From positions 1 through 13,091 of the forward strand of contig JAPKMW010000174.1 of the NCBI GenBank assembly GCA_026645575.1: DNA of 13,091 bases, read 5' to 3'. Every line of letters starts with the position of its first letter. Positions within the stretch are counted from its first letter, which is position 1. This stretch comes from Caldilineaceae bacterium (GTDB taxonomy: Bacteria; Chloroflexota; Anaerolineae; Caldilineales; Caldilineaceae). Made by a program: the position numbers and the translations under genes. The notes under the pieces are model-generated. The model was not told where the DNA came from. It ran no database searches and saw only the letters and a program-made list of their open reading frames with translations. This document shows positions 1 to 6,815 of this stretch, one piece after another.

Positions 1-422
1 TCGGTGTCGACTAAAATATGAAAGTGGCCGGCGGCTTCGTTAATGGCGCCGGCCGGTTCAACCGTTAATCCGGTGGCGGTCATAGCGACAGTGAAGGTGG
101 GGGGGACAGTGGCGCCATCGATGGGCGTCACAAAGGCGACGCCCGGTTCGGCGCTATCGCCGGCCACGGTGACGGTGATGGTATCTTGGTAGGCTGGCCC
201 GTCCAGGGCAATGTGGGCGCCATTGGCAAATTGCAGGCGCAGCACATGTTCGCCCGGCTCCAGATTGAGCGTGGTCGTATATTGCCCCTTGCCGTAGTGC
301 AGATGTTGGGCGTCATTGATAATCACTTCACCCGCCTCGACAAAGTCGGTGTCGACTAAAATATGAAAGTGGCCGGCGGCTTCGTTAATGGCGCCGGCCG
401 GTTCAACCGTTAATCCGGTGGC
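1..422 (-). repeat. Tandem 345-base coding repeat (DUF4399 units)
   Basis: Bases 1-77 are identical to bases 346-422, and the match goes on with scattered substitutions for about 25 more bases. The offset of 345 bases is exactly 115 codons, so the reading frame is kept. It reflects recent duplication or gene conversion of the DUF4399 module in the LysM gene. Only the start of the downstream copy is in view. Confidence 0.85.
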
Positions 423-893
423 AGTCATGGCGACGGTGAAGGTGGGGGAGACGCGGGCGCCGGCGACTGGGGTTACAAAGCGAACACTTGGCGCAATTGG
501 CAAAGCTGTAGGTGTTGGTTGGCTGGTTGGTTGATTGGCTGTCCCGTCGCCCTGAATGATCGGCAATTCAGCCGCGTTGGGCAGCCAAAGGCGTTGACCC
601 ACCTGGATGCGACTGGGATTGGCAATGCGGCTGAAGCGTGGATCATTTTCGGCTTTGGCGTTGGTCGCTTCAACAATGACGGCGTAGGCGTTGGATTGAC
701 CGTAGAAACGCTCACTGATTTTAGAGAGCGAATCGCCGGGTTGGACAATATACTCCTGACCATCATCTGTTCCCGGCGCCGTTTGTCGTAGCGGTGCGGC
801 CCAGCCCGGTTGGGCAAAGACGAGAAAGAGCAGGCAGAGGCTGCTGTACACGATCGCTAGGGGGGTAAATTTGCCGTACTGTGTTTTTAACAT
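1..893 (-). CDS. Secreted LysM protein with tandem DUF4399 modules (3' end outside window)
   Basis: The gene starts at ATG 893, with an AGGAG ribosome site about 9 bases upstream, and stays open to the window edge, giving 297 complete codons. Residues 1-33 look like a signal peptide (hydrophobic core about 12-27, cleavage near GWAA). Residues 48-105 are a LysM domain (YIVQPGDSLSKISERFYG ... VGQRLWLP), a fold that binds peptidoglycan or other GlcNAc polymers. A short Thr/Pro/Gln linker follows. Residues about 138-246 match DUF4399: FVTP..GA.V..TFTV, then GHFHILVDTDF, HLHYGKGQ and LEPGEHVLRLQFANGAHIALDGP. A second copy begins at about 253 and is cut by the edge. The period is 115 residues and the DNA of the two copies is nearly identical where both are visible. 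DUF4399 function is unknown; its conserved His residues hint at metal or ligand binding (inference). It is probably exported or wall-associated. It lies downstream of the kinase gene on the same strand but has its own candidate promoter. Confidence 0.85.
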   Translation of the reverse strand, partial: MLKTQYGKFTPLAIVYSSLCLLFLVFAQPGWAAPLRQTAPGTDDGQEYIVQPGDSLSKISERFYGQSNAYAVIVEATNAKAENDPRFSRIANPSRIQVGQRLWLPNAAELPIIQGDGTANQPTSQPTPTALPIAPSVRFVTPVAGARVSPTFTVAMTATGLTVEPAGAINEAAGHFHILVDTDFVEAGEVIINDAQHLHYGKGQYTTTLNLEPGEHVLRLQFANGAHIALDGPAYQDTITVTVAGDSAEPGVAFVTPIDGATVPPTFTVAMTATGLTVEPAGAINEAAGHFHILVDT

Positions 894-937
894 GAAACAG
901 CGCTCCTGTGGAATTTGTACATTGGTCGGCTTGTTGG

Positions 938-968
938 TTGGTTGAGCCTGTCGAAACCTGTCAGCCAA
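938..968. repeat. Short intergenic inverted repeat
   Basis: Arms TTGGTTGA (938-945) and TCAGCCAA (961-968) pair with one G-T type mismatch around a 15-base loop containing GCCTGTCGAAACC. It sits in the leader of the LysM gene, between its candidate promoter and its start codon. Function is unknown. Confidence 0.4.
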
Positions 969-1015
969 ACTGATAAAATCTAGGCGAACGCAGTGATTGG
1001 TGTAGAGCGGAAACC

Positions 1016-1045
1016 AGTATAGCACAGAAAAGGAGTAAATGTAAG
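1016..1045 (-). promoter_or_regulatory. Candidate extended -10 promoter for the LysM gene
   Basis: Read on the minus strand, CTTACA (1045-1040) is followed after 18 bases by TGC-TATACT (-10 hexamer at 1021-1016). The TGn before the -10 fits an extended -10 element. It lies about 120 bases upstream of ATG 893, in the gap after the kinase gene. The call is by motif only. Confidence 0.4.
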
Positions 1046-1133
1046 TATGAAATTTATGACAGAATGTAGGTGAAACAGGCAGAAAAGTGACTGTTACCCG
1101 ATCAGTGTTTACGAAATAGACAGGAATGGCGGC

Positions 1134-3797
1134 TTACAGCGCAGGCACAACCACACGGAAGCCGACATTATCAAAATTGATGGCAGGGGCCGCACGCCCG
1201 CGCACACTTGTGCGCACGCCGCCGCGGCTGCTTTTGAAGGAACCGCCACGCACGACACGCAAGATGCCGCTGGTCGGGCCGGTTGGGTTGGCGCCTGACG
1301 ATTGGGCATAGGCATCGGGCGCATACCAGTCGGCCACCCACTCTTCGACATTGCCGGCCATATCCAGGGCGCCATAGGGGCTGGCGCCGGCCGGGTAGCT
1401 GCCCACGGCCACCACTCCGGTCATGGCGTTGAAATTGAGCCGTTGTTCATCAGTCACATCATCGCCCCAGGGGAAGGTGCGGCCATCTGTCCCGCGGGCA
1501 GCCTTCTCCCATTCGGCCTCGGTGGGCAAGCGCCCGCCGGCCCATTGTGCATAGGTGTTGGCCTGCTCCCAATCGATATGGGTGACAGGGAAATCAGCCT
1601 GATCAGGATTCGTCCAGTTGTCATTATGGGGTGGCGTACAAGCTCCGTCAGCGATACAGCGGGCATATTGGGCATTGGTGACTTCGGTCTGACCAATCCA
1701 GAAGCCGGTAATGGTGACGGTATGTTCCGGCTGCTCATCGCGCGCAATGGTGCTACCCATGAGAAAATCGCCGCTAGGGACGAAAACGTAGCGCGCTTGA
1801 TCACGCGGGTTGACGCGTTGGTCGCCGGCGGCTGGGGGGGCTTGAACCGGTAGGACGGTCGGCGTTGGCGACGCTGTGGGCCTCATCGTTGCGGTCGGCG
1901 TTGCGCTGGGGGCACGGGTGGCCGTTGGTCGTGGCGGCACGGTTGCTGTGCGCGTAACCGTGGGCGTGCGTGTGACAGTGTCCGTTGGGTGCGGCGTTGG
2001 CGTACTGGTCAGTGTTGGCCGCGGCGTTACCGTAGCCGTCGGCTGTGGCGCGCTTGTTGCTGTGCGGGTGGCAGTGGCTGGGCGTGTCACCGTTGGTATG
2101 GCCGTGTTGGTGGCTGTGTTGACGGCCGTGTTGGTGGCTGTTGGCGGATCTGCGCTGGTGACCGTTGGGGCAAGCGTAGCTGTTGGCAATGGTGTGGTTG
2201 TCACCGTGGGCGCTGTCGTCGCGGCCGGGCGCGGGGTGACGGTGGCCGTTGGCGGCGCGTTGGTTGGCGTATCCGTAACCGTCGGCGGCGCTGTCGGGGT
2301 GGCCGTCGCTTGTGGCGTGTTGGTCGGTGCAGGCGTTCGGGTGGCCGTTGGCGGTTGGGTCGGCACGGTGGTTGCGGTTGGCGGCGGCGCTGTATTGCTT
2401 GGTGACGCCGTATGCGTGGCTGATGGCATAGGCGTTGGCGGCGCCGTTGGGCTGGCCGTGGCTGTCGGTAGTGGCGTAACGGTGGCCGTGACGGTTGGCG
2501 TGGCTGTCGCCGGCAAAGGGGTCGGCGTCGGGCTTAGGGTTGCGGTCATGGGAACAATCGTGGGGGGCGTATTTGTGGTGCTGCTCACGACGGCGTTGAT
2601 GCTGAGGGCGGTCGGTGTTGTCGTGACAGCGTCAGTGATAATGGCAGTGACAGTGACAATGGCAGTGGCAGTGATCACATCAATGCCTGCGATCGCCGTG
2701 CCGGGTGAGTTGCCTGGGTTCGACAGGGCGCGCCACTGTTCTAGCAGCGGCGTTGACCATCGGAGACCGGCGGCAAGCAAAGCCAGAAGGAGGAGGCCAA
2801 CGAGCCAGGCGATCAATCCCGATGTGCGCCGTTCGGCGCGCTTGGTATAGGTTGATAAGGTGTATTCTGATCGTGGTTGCGTTGCCGGTACTCGGTCAGT
2901 GGCATCGCTCCGCCGATTGAGCAAGGCATCGCGCATGGCGCGGACGTTTTGAAAGCGTTCGCTCTCTTGCGCCTGCATGGCGCGGAGGATCACCCGTTCT
3001 GTGTTCCGGCTGATTTGCGGATTGACCTGGCGGGGGGGCGCAAGGGGCGCGCCGCCGGCCAGCGTGGTGGCGTCGGGGGGGCGCTGGCCGGTGAGCAGGT
3101 TATAAAGGGTGGCGCCGAGGGCGTAAATATCGGACCGCACATTGGTGCCGCCGCTATATTGCTCCACTGGTGAATAACCGGGGGTGAAGGCGCGGGCGCC
3201 GACAACCGTCGGCTCATCGTCGCTTTCATATTTGGCCAGGCCAAAATCGACGAGGACAATACGGCCATTGGGTGTGCGCTTAATATTGCCAGGTTTAATA
3301 TCGCGATGAATAATAGGGCTGGGACGCCGGGTGGCGGGATCGATCCAGTTGTGCATATGTTCCAGGGCATTGATCACCTGTTCGATCCAAGCAAGCACCA
3401 GTGGCTCCGGCAATGGCCCGCCCTGCTGACGCAACACCTCGCGCAGATCGTCCCCCTCGACATAGTCCATCACTAGATATTGTCGCCCGGTCGGTTCAAC
3501 AAAGTGATCAGTGACGCGCGGCAGGTTGGGGTGAGTCAGCCGGGCCAACATCACCGCTTCCTGTTGAAATTGGGCTTGGGCGGCTTGGGTGGCGTCGGCA
3601 TTTTCTTTGATGGCAACCAGACGACCGGGCAGATTGCGATCGGTTGCCAGGTAGACCGTCCCCATGCCACCTTCACCCAGCACACTCTGGATGAGATAGC
3701 GCCCTTGTTGCAGTTGATACCCATTCTCTAAAGTCATGAATCGATCCGTGTTGCGCGTGGCGGCGCGGCTTTCATCATCATGCCAAAATAAGTTCAT
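1134..3797 (-). CDS. Transmembrane Ser/Thr protein kinase with extracellular FGE-like domain
   Basis: From ATG 3797 this is 887 residues. Residues about 33-290 form a PknB/Hanks-type kinase: glycine loop GEGGMG (41-46), VAIK lysine 64, HRDIKPGN (164-171), DFG (184-186) and a SPVEQY activation-segment end, so it should be active and would phosphorylate Ser/Thr in the cytoplasm. One membrane helix lies at about 327-344. About 275 residues of Thr/Pro/Ala-rich stalk follow (about 375-650). Residues about 665-885 are an FGE-sulfatase/sumf1 fold (VFVPSGDFLMGS, EVTNAQYARC, GGRLPTEAEWEKAARG, FPWGD, DMAGNVEEWVADWY, VVRGGSF, GFRVV). The two catalytic FGE cysteines are replaced, so it is probably a sensing or binding module. 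No convincing ribosome site was seen. Alternative starts are TTG 3827, which lies inside a palindrome, and ATG 3737, four residues before the kinase fold. Kinase-FGE fusions are known (chlamydial Pkn1 type). Confidence 0.92.
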   Translation of the reverse strand: MNLFWHDDESRAATRNTDRFMTLENGYQLQQGRYLIQSVLGEGGMGTVYLATDRNLPGRLVAIKENADATQAAQAQFQQEAVMLARLTHPNLPRVTDHFVEPTGRQYLVMDYVEGDDLREVLRQQGGPLPEPLVLAWIEQVINALEHMHNWIDPATRRPSPIIHRDIKPGNIKRTPNGRIVLVDFGLAKYESDDEPTVVGARAFTPGYSPVEQYSGGTNVRSDIYALGATLYNLLTGQRPPDATTLAGGAPLAPPRQVNPQISRNTERVILRAMQAQESERFQNVRAMRDALLNRRSDATDRVPATQPRSEYTLSTYTKRAERRTSGLIAWLVGLLLLALLAAGLRWSTPLLEQWRALSNPGNSPGTAIAGIDVITATAIVTVTAIITDAVTTTPTALSINAVVSSTTNTPPTIVPMTATLSPTPTPLPATATPTVTATVTPLPTATASPTAPPTPMPSATHTASPSNTAPPPTATTVPTQPPTATRTPAPTNTPQATATPTAPPTVTDTPTNAPPTATVTPRPAATTAPTVTTTPLPTATLAPTVTSADPPTATNTAVNTATNTAIPTVTRPATATRTATSAPQPTATVTPRPTLTSTPTPHPTDTVTRTPTVTRTATVPPRPTATRAPSATPTATMRPTASPTPTVLPVQAPPAAGDQRVNPRDQARYVFVPSGDFLMGSTIARDEQPEHTVTITGFWIGQTEVTNAQYARCIADGACTPPHNDNWTNPDQADFPVTHIDWEQANTYAQWAGGRLPTEAEWEKAARGTDGRTFPWGDDVTDEQRLNFNAMTGVVAVGSYPAGASPYGALDMAGNVEEWVADWYAPDAYAQSSGANPTGPTSGILRVVRGGSFKSSRGGVRTSVRGRAAPAINFDNVGFRVVVPAL
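1848..2675 (-). repeat. Low-complexity DNA coding the Thr/Pro stalk
   Basis: About 830 bases of degenerate short repeats (plus-strand words such as GTTGGC, GTGGCCGT, GGCGTT) encode the TATPTPT-like stalk of the kinase. The bias opens long spurious frames on the plus strand. Such stalks usually lift an extracellular domain off the membrane or through the wall and are often O-glycosylated in bacteria; neither was tested here. Slippage could make its length vary between strains. Confidence 0.8.
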
Positions 3798-3801
3798 GAT
3801 T

Positions 3802-3860
3802 GCTCTGCGCGAGTCCGTGACTTGCAATGGAACAGGATGAGTTACGGACTCGCGCAGAGC
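3802..3860. repeat. 20-base-arm inverted repeat at the kinase start
   Basis: Arms 3802-3821 and 3841-3860 are complementary with one mismatch (a G-T pair) around a 19-base loop. The left arm carries the small palindrome GTC-CGT-GAC, also found in the arms of the next element at 4170-4234. It ends 4 bases before ATG 3797 and swallows the alternative TTG 3827 start, so it could control translation of the kinase or be a mobile palindromic repeat. Confidence 0.75.
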
Positions 3861-3886
3861 GCAAAGTTATTGTTTGCTGCTGATTA

Positions 3887-3915
3887 AGTGTAACAAAGCC
3901 TTGGTCGATGGGCAA
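3887..3915 (-). promoter_or_regulatory. Candidate sigma-70-like promoter for the kinase gene
   Basis: On the minus strand, TTGCCC (3915-3910) and TACACT (3892-3887) are separated by 17 bases, each matching the consensus at four of six positions. A transcript starting near 3880 would carry the 3802-3860 hairpin in its leader, just before ATG 3797. Motif-based and unproven. Confidence 0.4.
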
Positions 3916-3988
3916 GCGCTTTGGCCGGTTGACGACTAAACAATAAACGTCAATTTTTCCGTAATTCTGCGTATAGGAAAAAGGGCGT

Positions 3989-4017
3989 TTGACAATAGCG
4001 CTAAAGTTTGTTACGCT
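3989..4017 (+). promoter_or_regulatory. Candidate promoter toward dppD
   Basis: A perfect TTGACA (3989-3994) is followed after 17 bases by TACGCT (4012-4017), a weak -10. If used, it leaves a leader of almost 400 bases before dppD that includes the 4159-4251 palindrome. An AT-rich TTATAAAA at 4097-4104 is another possible -10 but lacks a good -35. Confidence 0.3.
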
Positions 4018-4158
4018 GAATAGGCAATTTTAGTTTTCGTGGCCAAGCTTAACACACCACGCCCCGAATGAATCAGTCACACCACAATTCAGGTTGTTAT
4101 AAAATCTTGTCTTCACCGACAAACAGGAGTGAGGGCAAGCTTCTGAATAAAGATAATG

Positions 4159-4251
4159 GTAACTACCAAGCCCGCTCGTAGCCGGTCCGTGACCGGCGCC
4201 TTAGATGCCGGTCACGGACCGGCTACGAGCGGGCAGAGGCTTAGTAGTTAC
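4159..4251. repeat. Large nested palindrome upstream of dppD
   Basis: A perfect 28-base inverted repeat (4170-4197 with 4207-4234) has a 9-base loop. Each arm is itself a hairpin: GCCGGTC-CGT-GACCGGC. Outside it, GTAACTAC (4159-4166) pairs with GTAGTTAC (4244-4251), with a small internal bulge on the right. The layout fits a MITE-like or REP-like element; as RNA it would be a very stable structure in the dppD leader. No transposase is nearby. Confidence 0.85.
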
Positions 4252-4407
4252 AAACAATGAACAATATCAGCTAGTCGCCCAATGGTTTACTGGCCTTTGT
4301 TGTGCTTTCTGGCGCTCAATCGGATTGCTTTTCTATGATATTGTTCCGGTACTGTTGCTAACTGGAATGTTCGCTATTATCTCAAATTTCTTAAGGAGTA
4401 AGCGTCT

Positions 4408-5421
4408 ATGACGAAATTGCTTGAAGTGAAGAATCTGAAGACTCAGTTCTTCACCCAAGATGGCGTCGTTCACGCGGTCAATGGGATCACCTACTCGGTG
4501 GGTGCGGGTGAAACCGTCGCCATCGTCGGTGAATCTGGCTCCGGCAAGAGTGTCGGCGTGATGTCACTCATCCGGCTGATCCCACAACCGCCCGGCAAGA
4601 TTGTCGATGGGCAAGTGCTCTTCGATGGTCAAGATCTGCTCAAATTGAGTGAGGATGAACTCCGTCACGTCCGTGGGAATCGGATTGCAATGATCTTCCA
4701 AGATCCCATGACCTCGCTCAACCCGGTGTTGACGGTGGGGCGGCAGATCACGGAGGCGTTGGAGTTGCACCTCAACATGAATCGGGAGCAGAGCCGCAAA
4801 CGCGCCATTGAGTTATTACAATTGGTGGGCATTCCAGGGGCTGAATCACGCATTGACGATTATCCGCACCAATTCTCCGGTGGGATGCGTCAACGTGTGA
4901 TGATCGCGATGGGGTTGAGTTGCAACCCGCAACTGTTGATTGCCGACGAACCGACCACCGCCTTGGATGTGACAATCCAGGCGCAGATTGTTGATCTGGT
5001 GGGGCGGCTCAAAGATGAGTTGGGTATGGCGATCATCTGGATCACCCATGATCTGGGCGTCGTCGCCGGCATGGCCGAGCGCGTGTTGGTGATGTACTCC
5101 GGCTTTATTGTCGAAGAAGCATCGGTCGGTGATATTTATGCCCGGCCACGCCACCCGTATACGCTGGGGTTGCTGCGTTCGATCCCGCGCTTGGACTTGG
5201 GCCGGCAGAAACGGCTGGTGCCGATTGAGGGGTTGCCGCCCGATCTGTTGGAAGCGCCGACCCATTGCCCCTTTGCGCCCCGCTGTCAATTTGCTTTTGA
5301 TAAGTGTTGGCAAGAGAATCCATCGCTAGAAGTTGTTGGCAACAATCATCGCGCCGCCTGCTGGGCTGATATTTCCGAGGTTCCCGTTTTACAAATACAG
5401 AAACAAGAGGAGGCGGCCTGA
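4408..5421 (+). CDS. dppD: Peptide-type ABC importer ATPase (DppD/OppD family)
   Basis: One of the two ATPases that power a family 5 (dipeptide/oligopeptide/nickel-type) importer on the inner face of the membrane. Length 337 is normal. Walker A GESGSGKS is at 41-48, the Q-loop in IFQDP (about 96-100), signature FSGGMRQR at 156-163, Walker B LLIADEP at 176-182, and the H-loop His at 214. The C-terminal oligo_HPY extension (about 248-320) carries C287-x5-C293-x6-C300-x17-C318, the four-cysteine pattern reported to hold a 4Fe-4S cluster in this family. The start is supported by AAGGAG about 10 bases upstream. It overlaps dppF by one base, so translation is probably coupled. The name is family-level; the substrate cannot be read from the sequence. 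Confidence 0.95.
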   Translation: MTKLLEVKNLKTQFFTQDGVVHAVNGITYSVGAGETVAIVGESGSGKSVGVMSLIRLIPQPPGKIVDGQVLFDGQDLLKLSEDELRHVRGNRIAMIFQDPMTSLNPVLTVGRQITEALELHLNMNREQSRKRAIELLQLVGIPGAESRIDDYPHQFSGGMRQRVMIAMGLSCNPQLLIADEPTTALDVTIQAQIVDLVGRLKDELGMAIIWITHDLGVVAGMAERVLVMYSGFIVEEASVGDIYARPRHPYTLGLLRSIPRLDLGRQKRLVPIEGLPPDLLEAPTHCPFAPRCQFAFDKCWQENPSLEVVGNNHRAACWADISEVPVLQIQKQEEAA

Positions 5422-6434
5422 TGAGTGCTACCAATGGCGCCACAACCATTAAAAAAGGTGAAAAATTACTGGAAGTGCACGATTTGAAAATGCACTTTCC
5501 CATTACCCGCGGCATTATCTTTCAGCGCCAGGTGGGCGCAATCAAGGCGGTTGACGGGCTTGATTTTACCCTCTTCCGCGGTGAAACATTGGGCTTGGTC
5601 GGTGAATCGGGCTGTGGCAAGTCCACCACCGGTCGCGCCATTCTCCAATTGCATCGCCCCACGGGCGGCGCGGTTGTCTTTGAAGGCAAAGACTTGACCA
5701 AGACCGGCGGCGAGGATCTGCGCAAGATGCGGCGGCGGATGCAGATGATCTTCCAAGATCCCTATGCCTCACTCAACCCACGCATGACCGTGGGCAGCAT
5801 CATCGGCGAGCCGCTGGAAGTGCATGGCATCGGCTCTGGGCGCAAAGATCGCCAGGAGCGGGTGCAAGAATTGCTCAAGACGGTCGGTTTGAATCCCTAC
5901 TTTGTCAATCGCTACCCACATGAGTTTTCCGGCGGGCAACGGCAGCGCATTGGCATTGCCCGTGCGTTAGCCGTCAACCCTGCCTTTATCGTTTGCGATG
6001 AGCCGATCTCGGCGCTCGATGTCTCGATTCAGGCGCAGATCATCAACCTGTTGGAAGATTTGCAGGATGAACTGGGCTTGACCTACCTCTTCATCGCCCA
6101 TGATCTTTCGGTCGTGCGCCATATCTCGGATCGCATCGCGGTGATGTATTTGGGCAAAATCGTCGAATTGGCTGATCGCGATGAGTTATATGCCAATCCC
6201 AAGCATCCCTACACCCAAGCGCTCTTATCCGCCGTGCCGATCCCCGATCCACAAATTGAAGGACAACGCCGGCGCATCATTCTGGAAGGCGATGTCCCTA
6301 GCCCGGCCAACCCGCCCAAAGGCTGCAACTTCAGCACCCGCTGCCCCCGTGTTATGGACGTCTGCCGCACCCAAGACCCGCCCTTCAAAGAGTACGGCAA
6401 TGGTCACTACGCGGCTTGCTATTTGTATGAATAG
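5421..6434 (+). CDS. dppF: Peptide-type ABC importer ATPase (DppF/OppF family)
   Basis: The partner ATPase of DppD; the two form the nucleotide-binding heterodimer under the DppB/DppC permeases. Length 337. The features are Walker [10 protein letters not shown] (61-69), IFQDP (110-114), signature FSGGQRQR (169-176), Walker B FIVCDEP (189-195), and the HDLS H-loop at about 227-230. The C-terminal region has C302, C308, C315 and C333, again the iron-sulfur type pattern. The ATG shares its A with the dppD TGA stop, and GAGGAGG (5405-5411) is the ribosome site. The frame between residues 15 and 50 has the longer N-terminal lead typical of the F subunit. After its stop comes a 381-base structured gap instead of the permease genes. 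Confidence 0.95.
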   Translation: MSATNGATTIKKGEKLLEVHDLKMHFPITRGIIFQRQVGAIKAVDGLDFTLFRGETLGLVGESGCGKSTTGRAILQLHRPTGGAVVFEGKDLTKTGGEDLRKMRRRMQMIFQDPYASLNPRMTVGSIIGEPLEVHGIGSGRKDRQERVQELLKTVGLNPYFVNRYPHEFSGGQRQRIGIARALAVNPAFIVCDEPISALDVSIQAQIINLLEDLQDELGLTYLFIAHDLSVVRHISDRIAVMYLGKIVELADRDELYANPKHPYTQALLSAVPIPDPQIEGQRRRIILEGDVPSPANPPKGCNFSTRCPRVMDVCRTQDPPFKEYGNGHYAACYLYE

Positions 6435-6437
6435 ATT

Positions 6438-6492
6438 CAGTAGTCCGCAGTCCTAAGTCCAGAGTCAGGCTCGATAGCGTTGCGGTCTACTG
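6438..6492. repeat. Inverted repeat just after dppF
   Basis: CAGTAGTCCGCA (6438-6449) pairs with TGCGGTCTACTG (6481-6492) with one mismatch. Inside lie further AGTCC words (AGTCC-N-AGTCC spacing), a modular repeat style. It starts 4 bases after the dppF stop and could act as a 3' stabiliser or weak terminator; there is no T-tract. Confidence 0.5.
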
Positions 6493-6497
6493 AGATT

Positions 6498-6552
6498 AGA
6501 TGATTGGGTGATTGGGTGGGCGTCTGCGGGGCGCGAAATCACCCAATCACCT
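6498..6552. repeat. Inverted repeat built of GATTGGGT words
   Basis: The core arms TGATTGGGTGATT (6501-6513) and AATCACCCAATCA (6537-6549) are perfectly complementary, with partial extension to 6498 and 6552 and a GC-rich loop. The left side has two tandem copies of GATTGGGT. It resembles, in a degraded form, the 10499-10560 element, which is also made of 8-base words around GATTGGG and GATTAGG. Confidence 0.55.
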
Positions 6553-6647
6553 GATTTCAATCCGTTGCTTTCTAAAATCCGTTGTGTAACCCGTTTGCCT
6601 ATATCAATAGACTTTCCTCACGCTGTGGGGGAAATCGGCATAAAAAG

Positions 6648-6708
6648 CGGAGAAACTATTCTTGATGCGACAGTTGTGTCGGAGGCAACATCGGGAATAG
6701 TTTTTCCG
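6648..6708 (+). promoter_or_regulatory. Long hairpin in the leader of the sigma factor gene
   Basis: Arms 6648-6667 and 6689-6708 (20 bases each, from CGGAGAAACTATTC to GAATAGTTTTTCCG) pair with three mismatches, all G-T compatible. The loop holds a second stem, CGACA-GTTG-TGTCG (6668-6681). The mismatches being wobble pairs favours selection on an RNA structure, but a palindromic repeat element cannot be excluded. Confidence 0.5.
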
Positions 6709-6727
6709 TGTTTCCTTTATTATGCTC

Positions 6728-6787
6728 ACGAGCGGCAAAGGGAAGGGCGCGATGAGCGTCAACCGTGTCGATCTTCCCGGCGCTCGT
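6728..6787 (+). promoter_or_regulatory. Second nested stem before the sigma factor gene
   Basis: ACGAGCG (6728-6734) pairs with CGCTCGT (6781-6787), and just inside GGGAAG (6740-6745) pairs with CTTCCC (6773-6778). The structure ends 28 bases before the ATG of the sigma factor, so with the preceding hairpin it would give a folded leader that leaves the ribosome site open. Motif-level evidence only. Confidence 0.35.
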
Positions 6788-6815
6788 TGGGATCGATTCC
6801 TATAGAGCGTGAGCT

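Larger units (their letters stand above)
3828..4407. other. Divergent intergenic region between kinase and dppD
   Basis: This 580-base gap has no convincing gene. It holds the right part of the 3802-3860 palindrome, a candidate kinase promoter (minus strand), a candidate plus-strand promoter (3989-4017), a second large palindrome (4159-4251), and about 155 bases of AT-richer leader ending in the dppD ribosome site. The only open frame of note (4205-4411, plus) starts inside the palindrome and has no ribosome site. Confidence 0.7.
6435..6815. other. Structured gap between dppF and the sigma factor gene
   Basis: This 381-base stretch has no convincing gene. An open frame at 6508-6834 (plus) overlaps the sigma start, has no recognisable content and runs through three hairpins, so it is not called. 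The gap contains four separate inverted repeats (6438-6492, 6498-6552, 6648-6708 and 6728-6787), listed individually. No clear promoter was identified; CCTATAG near 6799-6805 is the only -10-like word close to the sigma start. Confidence 0.65.

Noticed and set aside
1..422. CRISPR-like or mobile direct repeats
   Set aside because: The repeat has a 345-base in-frame period within one coding sequence and is explained by protein domain duplication.
1876..2850. Long plus-strand open frame rich in Val/Gly opposite the kinase stalk
   Set aside because: It is the antisense of the low-complexity Thr/Pro-coding DNA, has no ribosome site or recognisable domain, and the minus-strand frame carries a full kinase and FGE protein.
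3798..3827. TTG start giving a 10-residue longer kinase
   Set aside because: The codons lie in the arm and loop of a palindrome, with no ribosome site; the extra residues are repeat sequence. It cannot be fully excluded.
4205..4411. 68-residue plus-strand open frame ahead of dppD
   Set aside because: It starts inside the large palindrome, has no ribosome site, and resembles nothing; it is a by-product of the repeat.
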